From positions 2,465,001-2,529,000 of the forward strand of contig NZ_CP016545.1 of the NCBI RefSeq assembly GCF_001687545.1: DNA of 64,000 nucleotides, in the 5' to 3' direction. This DNA is from Paraurantiacibacter namhicola. GTDB taxonomy: Bacteria > Pseudomonadota > Alphaproteobacteria > Sphingomonadales > Sphingomonadaceae. The position numbers and the translations under genes were made by a program. This document shows positions 53,743 through 61,371 of this stretch, in pieces; position 1 is the stretch's first letter; each line of letters starts with the position of its first letter. The notes beneath the pieces were generated by a model. It ran no database searches. It had not been told where the DNA came from and saw nothing but the letters and a program-made list of their open reading frames with translations.

Positions 53743-53804
53743 TGTTGCACTGCACAAAAACGCTTGACTTCGCAGCTGCAACATCTAAATTGTGCAGTGC
53801 AACA
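53743..53804 (+). promoter_or_regulatory. Phasin promoter with PhaR-like TGC-rich inverted repeat
   Basis: TGTTGCACTGCACAA (53743-53757) and its exact reverse complement TTGTGCAGTGCAACA (53790-53804) flank a promoter with TTGACT (53764-53769), 16 bases, and TAAATT (53786-53791). A third TGC-rich element, CGCAGCTGCAACA, lies between the boxes. PhaR, the PHA-granule repressor of phasin genes, binds such TGC-rich sites. Binding here would cover both promoter elements. No phaR gene is in the window. Confidence 0.68.
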
Positions 53805-53845
53805 AAAGCCGTCCCGATGACGGGTTGCCGAAAGCGAGGTTCAGA

Positions 53846-54640
53846 ATGGCAGATGCCGTGGACAATGCAGAGAAAGCCTACGCGGAAGCTTCCGCCGAAG
53901 CCAAGCCCGTAGCGAAGCCCGCTGCGGCGAAGGCCGATGCCAAGGCATCGCCGGAGCCGAAGAAGGCGGAGCCCAAGACGAAGGCTGCGACCGAGAAGGC
54001 CGCGCCGAAGACCAAGGCCGTGGCCAAGAAGCCCGCGCCGAAGAAGGCCGCCGCCAAGGCGCCGAAAAAGAAAACCACGCGTGTCGGGGTCACATCCGCC
54101 GCGAAGAGAAAAGCCCGCGTCGCGGGGCGCAAGCCGGCCGCAAAGCCGATCGCCGCCCAGGTGGACGCAAAATCACTTAACGAATTGAAGGAAAAGATCA
54201 TGGCCAAGAAGACCGAAGATTTCACCAAGACGATGACCACCGCGATGACCGAAATGCAGGATCGCGCGAAGTCCGCTTACGAAAAGAGCACCGAGTTCGC
54301 CGGCGAAGCCACCGAATTTGCCAAGGGCAATGTCGAAGCCGTCGTCGAAAGCGGCAAGATCCTGTCCGGCGGCATGCAGGACATGGGCGCTACCGTGGTT
54401 GCCGAAGCCAAGTCGGCTTACAAAACCATGACCGCCGACATGAAGGAAATGGCCGCCGTGAAGAGCCCGACGGACCTCTTCCAGCTGCAGGGTGCCATCC
54501 TGCGTCGTAACTTCGACGCAATGGTCCAGGCTTCTTCCAAGAACACGGAAGCTGCGATGAAGCTGGCCAACGATGCCTTCGCGCCGATCTCCGCCCGCGC
54601 CAACGTCGCAGCGGACAAGCTGGCCAAGGTCGCTGCCTAA
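53846..54640 (+). CDS. Phasin (PHA granule-associated protein) with Lys/Ala/Pro-rich N-terminus
   Basis: 264 residues from ATG 53846, with GAGG at 7 bases. Residues 1-110 are rich in Lys, Ala and Pro (KKPAPKKAAAKAPKKKTT), like histone H1 or PhaF-type DNA-binding tails. Residues about 125-264 form the phasin-2 helical domain (QDRAKSAYEKSTEFAGEATEF, FQLQGAILRRNFDAM). Phasins coat PHA granules; a basic tail could link granules to the nucleoid. It lies downstream of phaC and the TGC-rich operators. A terminator follows. Confidence 0.87.
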   Translation: MADAVDNAEKAYAEASAEAKPVAKPAAAKADAKASPEPKKAEPKTKAATEKAAPKTKAVAKKPAPKKAAAKAPKKKTTRVGVTSAAKRKARVAGRKPAAKPIAAQVDAKSLNELKEKIMAKKTEDFTKTMTTAMTEMQDRAKSAYEKSTEFAGEATEFAKGNVEAVVESGKILSGGMQDMGATVVAEAKSAYKTMTADMKEMAAVKSPTDLFQLQGAILRRNFDAMVQASSKNTEAAMKLANDAFAPISARANVAADKLAKVAA

Positions 54641-54697
54641 GCGACCTACGGTTTAGCCGGGGATACCTCTCTCCTCCTCTTCCCCGGCGAATGATGC

Positions 54698-54737
54698 GGG
54701 CCGGAAGCGTGAATGCGCTTCCGGCCCGTTATCGTTT
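54698..54737 (+). terminator. Terminator after the phasin gene
   Basis: GGGCCGGAAGCG pairs perfectly with CGCTTCCGGCCC around a short loop, followed by GTTATCGTTT. Strong stem, moderate T-richness. Confidence 0.72.
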
Positions 54738-54890
54738 CCGGCCCGGCGGCCAGGCCTTTCATCCATCAAGATGACGGATGGTCGCTTTGCCCCTTGAAGC
54801 CTGCCCGCGCGATACGATATTCGCCCTTCGATGAGCGTTCCCCTGCCCCTTCCAGTTAACCGGCCGCACCGTGCACGCCCCTTCCCGCCC

Positions 54891-55232
54891 ATGGCGGCCG
54901 ATGACGGCGTGAAGAAGGGCGATGACGATGCCGGCGATACGGAAACCGGCATCGCCACCAAGACCCGCGCCAAGCCGAAGAAGCCTAGCCAGTACAAGGT
55001 GCTGCTGCTGAACGACGATTACACGCCGATGGAATTCGTGGTGGTCGTGCTGAAGAAGTTCTTCCGCATGGACATGGAACAGGCCACGCGCGTCATGCTC
55101 CACGTACACCAGCGCGGTGTGGGCGTGTGCGGCATCTTCCCCTACGAAATCGCCGAAACCAAGGTGAACCAGGTGATGGATTGCGCGCGGGAAAACCAGC
55201 ACCCGCTGCAATGCACGCTGGAAAAGGCCTGA
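54891..55232 (+). CDS. clpS: ATP-dependent Clp protease adaptor ClpS
   Basis: 113 residues from ATG 54891, chosen because the ClpS family starts with a short acidic arm ([15 protein letters not shown]) before the core; an in-frame ATG at 54831 would add a Pro/Arg-rich extension with no clearer ribosome site. The core has [16 protein letters not shown] and the N-degron pocket residues, with [15 protein letters not shown]. ClpS delivers N-end-rule substrates to ClpA. clpA is not next to it here. Confidence 0.93.
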   Translation: MAADDGVKKGDDDAGDTETGIATKTRAKPKKPSQYKVLLLNDDYTPMEFVVVVLKKFFRMDMEQATRVMLHVHQRGVGVCGIFPYEIAETKVNQVMDCARENQHPLQCTLEKA

Positions 55233-55294
55233 CAATTCGGGTCCCTTCGGGCTAAGGCCGCCGGATTGATCGATCTTCGGCTGCGCGAGACCTC

Positions 55295-56527
55295 GTGACT
55301 TTCATCACCAAGACAGACCGGTACATCTTCAAGCTGGTGCTTGTGCCGATGATCAGCGTCTTCGTTATCGCGGCCTCGCTGCTGCTGCTCGACAAGATGC
55401 TGCGGCTGTTCGAATTCGTTTCCAGCGAAGGCGGGCCCGTCGGCGTCGTCTTCAAGATGCTGCTGAACCTGATCCCGGAATATTCCACGCTGGCCATCCC
55501 GCTCGGCCTGCTGCTGGGCATCCTGCTGGCCTTCCGCAAGCTTGCCACCAGCAGCGAGATCGACGTGATGCGCGCCGTTGGCTGGGGCTATGGCCGCCTG
55601 CTGCGCGTGCCTTACCTCATCACCCTGTTCCTGGTGGCGGTGAATTTCGCCATCGTCGGCTACCTCTCGCCGCTGGCGCGCTACACCTATTCGGAGCTGG
55701 AGTACGAGCTGCAGTCCGGCGCGCTGGGGGCCAGCATCAAGGTGGGCGAATTCGTCAGTCTGGAAGACCAGATCGCCCTGCGTATCGAGGCGAGCGAGGA
55801 CGAGGGGCGCGAGCTGCGCGGCATCTTCGTTCGGCTGGGCGCATCGGACGGGCAGGTGCTGTCCATCTCTGCGCGCGAAGGGCGCTTCCTGGCCAACCGG
55901 GAAGATCGCAACACCATCATCCTGCGGCTGGCCGATGGCACGATCATCCATGACGATCCCGGCCAGGTGCCGCGCGTGCTGAGCTTCAGCCAGCATGACC
56001 TGCCGATCGACCTGCCCGCCATCGAACGCTTCCGCGAGCGCGGACAGGTGGGCGACCGCCGCGAGTTTATCCTGCCGGAACTGGTGCGCGTCGGCTGGGC
56101 GGACAGCACGACCGAGGTCGAACGCGATGCCACGCTAGCAAACCTCAACTTCCGGTTGGTGGAGGTGGTTATGATGTTCCTGCTGCCGCTGCTGGCGGTG
56201 GCGCTGGCCATCCCTCCCAAGCGATCGACCAGCGCACTGGGCGTGTTCGTGGCGATCGTGATGGTCGTGGCCTATCACAAGATCAACCAGTACGGCGAAG
56301 GCGTGGCTGAGCTTGGCCGCGTGAATCCGTACCTCGCCTTATGGGGGCCGTTCGTGGTCTTCGCGGGCATCATCGTGTGGATGTACCACCAGGTCGCCCA
56401 TGTGCCGGGCGGACAGGCCATCGGCGCGCTGGAAGCTTTCTATGGCAAGACGGCAAAGCGGCTCGGCCGCCTGCTGAAACGGGGCCGGCCACGCGCCGCG
56501 CAGGAGGAGGCCGCCGGTGTTGTTTGA
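55295..56527 (+). CDS. lptF: LPS export permease LptF
   Basis: 410 residues from GTG 55295. Three membrane helices at the N-terminus (about 12-32, 58-80, 100-125), a periplasmic beta-jellyroll domain (about 135-275), then three more helices (about 285-305, 310-330, 345-365), as in LptF/LptG. With LptG and LptB it powers extraction of LPS or lipooligosaccharide from the inner membrane. Overlaps lptG by 11 bases. The basic C-terminal tail is unremarkable. Confidence 0.94.
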   Translation: MTFITKTDRYIFKLVLVPMISVFVIAASLLLLDKMLRLFEFVSSEGGPVGVVFKMLLNLIPEYSTLAIPLGLLLGILLAFRKLATSSEIDVMRAVGWGYGRLLRVPYLITLFLVAVNFAIVGYLSPLARYTYSELEYELQSGALGASIKVGEFVSLEDQIALRIEASEDEGRELRGIFVRLGASDGQVLSISAREGRFLANREDRNTIILRLADGTIIHDDPGQVPRVLSFSQHDLPIDLPAIERFRERGQVGDRREFILPELVRVGWADSTTEVERDATLANLNFRLVEVVMMFLLPLLAVALAIPPKRSTSALGVFVAIVMVVAYHKINQYGEGVAELGRVNPYLALWGPFVVFAGIIVWMYHQVAHVPGGQAIGALEAFYGKTAKRLGRLLKRGRPRAAQEEAAGVV

Positions 56528-57617
56528 CTTCTTCCCGTCGCGAAAGCTGACCTGGTACCTGGCGAAGACCTTCATCACGCGCATCCTGGCGATGCTGGTG
56601 ATGCTGGTGCTGGTGCTGCTGGCACTGGACCTGCTTTCCAAGACCGGGGACATCCTGGCCTATGAGGGCAATGGGCAGGCCGAACTGCTGCGTTATGCCG
56701 GGTACCGGATGCCGCAGCTGGTCGCGCGCTTCATGCCTTATTCCGTGCTGCTCGCCACAATCATCACCTTGGCGACACTGAACCAGAACAGCGAGGTGAC
56801 GGCGATGAAGGCCGCCGGGCTTTCCGCGCACCAGATCCTGGCGCCGCTATTGCTGACGGCGCTGGTGGTCGCGGGCTTCTCCTTCGTGTTCAACGAGCGT
56901 GTGGTGACGCGCGTAACGTCGGACCTGCAGACATGGCAGGGCGTCGATTACGGACCGATGCCCAAGGAGAGCGGGACGCGCACCAATGTCTACCTGACGG
57001 ACGGCCAGAACGTGCTGATGGCGCGCACGGTATCGGGTAGCGGGGCGCAGACGCTGATGCGCGATGTCACCTTCTACCAGCGGGACGAAGCGGGAATGAT
57101 CCGCCAGCGCATGCAGGCCGACAGCGCAAGCTATGCCGGCAACGGCTGGCGGCTGGAAAACCCGCGCAGCTTCGATGTGGCCCGCGCGTCCGAACGCGCG
57201 CTGGAGGGCGATGTGGTGGTCGCGCCGGAACTGGGCCTCGACGAAGTGGCGCTGGGCAAGATCAATCCCGATGCAGAAACGCTGAGCGAACTGTCAGCCT
57301 CCATCGCCGCGCTGAAGGCCACAGGTCGCCGTACGGCGGAACTGGAAGGCAAATGGTGGCACAAGATCTCCGGCCCGCTCTCCGCCGTGCTGATGCCCTT
57401 GCTGGGCGCGGTTGCAGGCTTCGGCCTAGCGCGGTCCGGCCAGCTGTTTGCGCGCGCCGTGATCGGCATGTCGCTCGGCTTTGCCTATTTCGTGGTCGAC
57501 AATGCGGCGCTGGCGATGGGTAGCTTCGGCGGATACCCGCCCCTGCTCGCAGCCTGGGCGCCTTTCTTCCTGTTCTTCCTGATCGGCGAGACCGTGCTGA
57601 TCCGTACGGAGGAATAA
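56517..57617 (+). CDS. lptG: LPS export permease LptG
   Basis: 366 residues from GTG 56517, overlapping lptF. The same six-helix plus jellyroll layout: RKLTWYLAKTFITRILAML at the N-terminus, the coupling region LNQNSEVTAMKAAGLSAHQIL and C-terminal helices ending before residue 366. Partner of LptF. The lptB ATPase is not in the window. The sequence after its stop starts a long inverted repeat. Confidence 0.94.
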   Translation: MLFDFFPSRKLTWYLAKTFITRILAMLVMLVLVLLALDLLSKTGDILAYEGNGQAELLRYAGYRMPQLVARFMPYSVLLATIITLATLNQNSEVTAMKAAGLSAHQILAPLLLTALVVAGFSFVFNERVVTRVTSDLQTWQGVDYGPMPKESGTRTNVYLTDGQNVLMARTVSGSGAQTLMRDVTFYQRDEAGMIRQRMQADSASYAGNGWRLENPRSFDVARASERALEGDVVVAPELGLDEVALGKINPDAETLSELSASIAALKATGRRTAELEGKWWHKISGPLSAVLMPLLGAVAGFGLARSGQLFARAVIGMSLGFAYFVVDNAALAMGSFGGYPPLLAAWAPFFLFFLIGETVLIRTEE

Positions 57618-57681
57618 GGCAAAATATGGCGCAATTGAGGCAGATTTGCCTTATTGCCATTTTCCTGCCACATTTTGCCTT
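57616..57681. repeat. Imperfect 15-bp inverted repeat in the lptG-lipoprotein gap
   Basis: AAGGCAAAATATGGC (57616-57630) and GCCACATTTTGCCTT (57667-57681) are reverse complements except for one base, 36 bases apart. The first arm begins within the lptG stop codon. An inner GGCAGATTTGCC can form its own small hairpin followed by TTATT. It may be a terminator/attenuator or an operator for the lipoprotein gene. Confidence 0.5.
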
Positions 57682-57734
57682 GCCGGCTCGCCCTACCGAG
57701 TCGCATTGGGGATAATCCCCGCAAGGAGAGTGAT

Positions 57735-58028
57735 ATGAAAAAGATCCTGATTTCCGCCCTCGTCGCCACCTCCGCACTCGGCCTGGCCGCTTGCGACCCC
57801 AACGCTGCTGACGACACCGTCGTGACCGATGGCGCCGACACCACCTCCGTCGATGACGGCACGGCTGCGGTCGAGCCGGTCGAAGGCGACGCGCCTGCCG
57901 TGACGACCGACGGCGAGACCGACAGTGTCACCGTGGGTGAAGACGGCGTGGAAGCCAATATCGGCGACACGCAGGTCTCCGTCGATGCCGATGGCACGGC
58001 CAACGCCACGATCGCTGCCGACAAGTAA
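57735..58028 (+). CDS. Small acidic Thr/Asp-rich lipoprotein
   Basis: 97 residues from ATG 57735, with an excellent ribosome site (AAGGAGAG). Lipobox LGLAAC gives an acylated Cys20. The mature part is very acidic and rich in Asp, Thr, Val and Gly with loose repeats (DTVVTDGADTT, VTTDGETDSVTVGEDG) and almost no positive charges. Likely an outer-membrane or surface lipoprotein, perhaps cation binding. No family recognised. A 13-base palindrome GGGGATAATCCCC lies just before the ribosome site. Confidence 0.8.
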   Translation: MKKILISALVATSALGLAACDPNAADDTVVTDGADTTSVDDGTAAVEPVEGDAPAVTTDGETDSVTVGEDGVEANIGDTQVSVDADGTANATIAADK

Positions 58029-58058
58029 GCAGCGGGGCGCCGCGGCGCCTGCCAAATG

Positions 58059-58095
58059 AAAAGCCCCCGGGCCATAACGGTCCGGGGGCTTTTTC
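58059..58095. terminator. Bidirectional intrinsic terminator
   Basis: AAAAGCCCCCGG pairs with CCGGGGGCTTTTT around GCCATAACGGT-type loop bases, with T-runs on both strands. It separates the lipoprotein gene from the convergent desaturase gene. Confidence 0.9.
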
Positions 58096-58117
58096 ATGCC
58101 TGCAATGAACGGCCGTG

Positions 58118-59212
58118 TCAGCGGCGCATGGTTGACCGGCCGATGCGCGCCACCAGCGGCAGCATGCCCTTGTGGCTTGCACCGTGTAATGTGTCCGCTC
58201 CGTCCACGAAGTGTCCGCGCAGGCGGCGATGCGCCTCACCCAGCGAGTGATAGGGCATGGACGGCATCAGATGGTGCAGCGCGTGATAGCGCAGGCCGAC
58301 CGGCGCCCACAGCTCCGCGAAGGGTGACGGCGGCGGCACGTTGACGCTGTCGAGATATTGCGCGGTGACCGTCATGGCCTCGCCCTCGTTCTCCCAAAGG
58401 TGCGCGACGAGCGTGCGTAGCTGGTTGAACACCGCCACCACGCTGAACACGGCCAGCGCGATCAGCAGCGGCCGCCAGCCAAAGGCAAAGACGCTGCCGA
58501 TCAGGGCCCATGACCAGGCAAAGCATGCCGCTTCCTGCAGCATGAAGCGTTTGCGGGCTTCACCCGTCTCTGCGCGGCGGCGAAACGCGGGGTTGATGGC
58601 GAGCGCGGAAAAGCGCGCCCAGCTCTGCTGGCGCACCCATGGAACGACCAGCCCCAGCGGCGTCAATATCGCGAAGCGGAACAGCAGGGCCGGCGGTGCC
58701 AGCAGCGAGATCAGCAGGAAGGCCGGCAAGCTCCACGGCTTCATCAGCGCCAGCGGCAAATACTCCGGATCTTCCGCAGTGCCATAACGCGTGCGCTGGT
58801 GATGGATGGTGTGCACATTCTCGTACATGAAACTAGGCGTCAGCATCGGCACGCCCACCAGCGCATTCCACGCAGTCCGGAAGCCGGGCAACGCATTGCG
58901 GTGGAGGTGCGAGATTTCGTGGATGAACAGCAGCGCACGGTACAGCGCCAGCACGGCCACCACCGCGCTGCCCAGCGCCAGCCAGCCATTTTCCAGCAGG
59001 ATCGCACCTGCCAGCGCGGCATAGCCCAGCAGCGCGCTGCCGATCATGTCCGGCCAGTAGATATCGGCGCGCGCCTGCGTGATGTCACGCGTCAGCTCCG
59101 CCGCCTTGCGCATCAGCACCTTGTCGTCCGCAATGTCCTGCAGCCGCGCGCGCACGGCAGCGCCGCCAAGCGGGTTCGCCGTTTCGCCGGAGGCAGGGGA
59201 TTGAGAGGCCAT
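58118..59212 (-). CDS. Membrane fatty acid desaturase
   Basis: 364 residues. The three histidine boxes of membrane di-iron desaturases are HEISH, HTIHHQ and HALHH, in that order, with membrane helices around residues 60-105 and 165-225 and 235-260. It introduces double bonds into acyl chains or carotenoid-like substrates at the inner membrane; the exact substrate is not given by the sequence. ATG 59212 (MASQSP) with GGAAAA 8 bases upstream is preferred over TTG 59227. Confidence 0.88.
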   Translation of the reverse strand: MASQSPASGETANPLGGAAVRARLQDIADDKVLMRKAAELTRDITQARADIYWPDMIGSALLGYAALAGAILLENGWLALGSAVVAVLALYRALLFIHEISHLHRNALPGFRTAWNALVGVPMLTPSFMYENVHTIHHQRTRYGTAEDPEYLPLALMKPWSLPAFLLISLLAPPALLFRFAILTPLGLVVPWVRQQSWARFSALAINPAFRRRAETGEARKRFMLQEAACFAWSWALIGSVFAFGWRPLLIALAVFSVVAVFNQLRTLVAHLWENEGEAMTVTAQYLDSVNVPPPSPFAELWAPVGLRYHALHHLMPSMPYHSLGEAHRRLRGHFVDGADTLHGASHKGMLPLVARIGRSTMRR

Positions 59213-59341
59213 GGTGTGGTTTTCCAAGGGGTTGGGCGGGTGACCGCCGCCATTCTATGGCAGCGCGGCGGACGCGGTCCGCTTGACAAAATGCCGAAAG
59301 CGCATTGAGGGCTAACGGCAGCTGAACGAGGAACTACCTGA

Positions 59342-60499
59342 GTGTCGGATACGGAAATAGAGATCGTAGCGGTCCCCGGCAAGGCCACGCTGGATGAGTT
59401 TATCGATGTCTCTTATCGATTGAACGCAGACGATCCCAATTGGGTGCCCCCCCTTCGCAGCGAAGCCAGGGAGCTGCTGACCCCGGGCAAGAACCCGTTT
59501 CACGACCATGCGCGGCTGCAATATTTCCTCGCACGGCGCGGCGGGCGGGCCGTCGGCCGCATCTCCGCCCATATCGACGAATTCGCCCTGGCCCAGCCGC
59601 CCGAACAGGGCATGGGCCCTGGCACCGGCAACTGGGGCCTGCTGGAAGCGGAAGACGAAGGCATTGCCAAGGCGCTGATCGCCAAGGCCGAGGACTGGCT
59701 GCGCGAACGCGGCATGACGCGCGTGCTCGCCCCCATCAGCCTGTCGGTCTGGGAAGAGCCGGGCCTGCTGGTGCAGGGCCATGACCATCCGCCCACCGTG
59801 ATGATGGGGCATGACCGCAGCCAGTACCAGCCGTGGATCGAGGGCACCGGCTATGAGAAGGCGAAATCGCTCTTCACTTACGAGCTCGACATCACGAAGA
59901 AATTCCCGCCCATCGTGCAGCGCATCATCGCGTCGGGCGAGAGAAACGAGCGGATCACCATCCGCCCGATCGACATGGCCAATTACCAGCGCGACACGGC
60001 CATCGTGATCGATATCTTGAACGAAGCATGGTCGAAGAACTGGGGCTTCGTGCCCTTCAGCGAGCGCGAGAAGGCCTACGCGGCCAAGAAGCAGAAGCCG
60101 CTGATCCGCCCTGACCTGAACATGATTGCGGAGCTGGACGGTGAGCCCGTCGCCTTCATGATGACGATCCCCGATCTCAACGAGAAGCTTATCGGCATGC
60201 GCGGCAAGCTGTTCCCCTTCAATTGGGCAAAGCTGCTTTGGTGGCTGCGCAAGCCGCAGGTCCGCACCATGCGCGTGCCGCTGATGGGCGTGAAGAAGCG
60301 GTTGCAGAACTCGCGCATGGCCAGCCAGCTGGCCTTCATGATGATCGAACAGATACGGCAGAACTCCGTCGCCAATTACGGCGCCACCCGCGGCGAGATC
60401 GGCTGGATCCTGGACGACAACAAGGGGATGATCGCCATCGCCGATACGCTGCAGACGCAGGTAAATCGCGAATACGTGATCTACGAAAGGTCGCTGTAG
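59342..60499 (+). CDS. GNAT-like protein of about 385 residues
   Basis: 385 residues from GTG 59342, with GAGGA about 10 bases before. Residues about 5-190 include DDPNWVPPLRSEARELL and GRISAHIDEF; residues about 200-345 resemble a GNAT fold (RPIDMANYQRDTAIVIDILNEAW, NMIAELDGEPVAFMM). Family members are sometimes annotated as N-acetyltransferases or peptidogalycan bridge-like enzymes, but the acetyl-CoA motif Q/RxxGxG/A is not evident. It lies just upstream of the stress-response locus, with a 91-base gap. Substrate unknown. Confidence 0.72.
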   Translation: MSDTEIEIVAVPGKATLDEFIDVSYRLNADDPNWVPPLRSEARELLTPGKNPFHDHARLQYFLARRGGRAVGRISAHIDEFALAQPPEQGMGPGTGNWGLLEAEDEGIAKALIAKAEDWLRERGMTRVLAPISLSVWEEPGLLVQGHDHPPTVMMGHDRSQYQPWIEGTGYEKAKSLFTYELDITKKFPPIVQRIIASGERNERITIRPIDMANYQRDTAIVIDILNEAWSKNWGFVPFSEREKAYAAKKQKPLIRPDLNMIAELDGEPVAFMMTIPDLNEKLIGMRGKLFPFNWAKLLWWLRKPQVRTMRVPLMGVKKRLQNSRMASQLAFMMIEQIRQNSVANYGATRGEIGWILDDNKGMIAIADTLQTQVNREYVIYERSL

Positions 60500-60519
60500 G
60501 ACTCGCTAGGCGCGCACCG

Positions 60520-60544
60520 GGAACGGAGCGGCGCAGCTGCCGTT
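60520..60544 (+). promoter_or_regulatory. EcfG-type general stress promoter of the response-regulator gene
   Basis: GGAAC (60520-60524), 16 bases, CGTT (60541-60544) exactly match the alphaproteobacterial EcfG consensus (GGAAC-N16/17-CGTT). It ends 46 bases before the start of the single-domain response regulator. Confidence 0.75.
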
Positions 60545-60590
60545 ATAACGCAATGGCGGCAGCATCGGGCGGGCCGCCCTTGGGGCATCC

Positions 60591-60998
60591 ATGGCACGCA
60601 GCAAGAAACCTGACCTCGGCCGGATCCTGGTTGTGGAGGATGACGCCATCCTCGCGACCGCGATCGAGGCGGCGCTGATGGACCATGGCGCGCGCGAAGT
60701 CGCCGTCTGCCCCAGCCTTTCCTGCACTATGGGTGAACTTGAGAAAGGCCGCATCGACGGCATCGTGCTGGACGTCCACCTGACGGACCGTGACGACGGC
60801 TGGGCGCTGGCCGAGCTGGTCAGCGTGTTGGGTACGCGCAAGCCGCGCATCGTTTTCTCCACCGGCAGTCCCGAAGACATCCCGCAAGACATCGCGGCCA
60901 TGGGTATCGTGATGGAAAAGCCCTACGACCCGGATGACCTGGCAGCCTGCTTCGCAAAGAAGCCGCGCGGCCTGCTTGGCGCGCTGCGCCGCAAGTAA
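60591..60998 (+). CDS. Single-domain response regulator
   Basis: 135 residues, one receiver domain and no output domain. The acidic pair is in VVEDDAIL, the phosphorylated residue is Asp61 in IVLDVHLTD, the switch Thr is in VFSTGSPEDI and the conserved Lys is in MEKPYDPDD. Placement beside phyR and behind an EcfG promoter suggests a feedback or branch component of the general stress response, like SdrG or LovR in related genera (inference). Start ATG 60591 with GGGG before it. Confidence 0.88.
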   Translation: MARSKKPDLGRILVVEDDAILATAIEAALMDHGAREVAVCPSLSCTMGELEKGRIDGIVLDVHLTDRDDGWALAELVSVLGTRKPRIVFSTGSPEDIPQDIAAMGIVMEKPYDPDDLAACFAKKPRGLLGALRRK

Positions 60999-61074
60999 TC
61001 ACAGACTGAGAGTCCCGACCGGCTGCGCGATCCGGCGTGCGCAGGCGCGCGTCCAAGCATCTGGAAGCGCCATG

Positions 61075-61114
61075 AAAAAAGGGCCTCCGCTCTCCTTATG
61101 GAGAACGAAGGCCC
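61075..61114 (-). terminator. Terminator-like hairpin reading towards lower coordinates
   Basis: GGGCCT..AGGCCC and inner TCTCC/GGAGA pairs form an imperfect stem, followed on the minus strand by TTTTTT. On the plus strand there is no T-run. Between 60999 and 61371 there is no convincing coding gene on either strand, so this signal has no known minus-strand gene to end. A T7 run at 61212-61218 may be a second, weak plus-strand signal. The rest of the gap holds the phyR promoter at its right end. Confidence 0.5.
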
Positions 61115-61317
61115 TTCGGGATCGTATCACCAGCCGCTTGGACGGGAGGGGGGTCTCGGCGGTGACAGTGATAGAATGTCCGGCCTGCAAACGGGTTCCC
61201 GCTGCCCGATTATTTTTTTCAGCGGCCCTTTTGCGACAGATAAGACCGGCTGTTGAACAAAGCCTGTTACCGCCGATTGCCCGCCGCGCTGGCCAAGGCG
61301 CAATCGAATTGCCATGG

Positions 61318-61342
61318 GGAACCGGCAACGTCCGCATGCGTT
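61318..61342 (+). promoter_or_regulatory. EcfG-type general stress promoter of phyR
   Basis: GGAAC (61318-61322), 16 bases, CGTT (61339-61342). It ends 29 bases before the phyR ATG, giving a leader of about 20-25 bases. It implies that PhyR boosts its own synthesis through EcfG. Confidence 0.8.
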
Positions 61343-61371
61343 CATCACGCGCCAATAACGGAAGGGGTTTT

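Noticed and set aside
61175-61199. Minus-strand GGAAC-N16-CATT as an EcfG promoter for a small RNA
   Set aside because: The -10 half differs from CGTT at an important base, so it does not meet the consensus that the two accepted sites match exactly.
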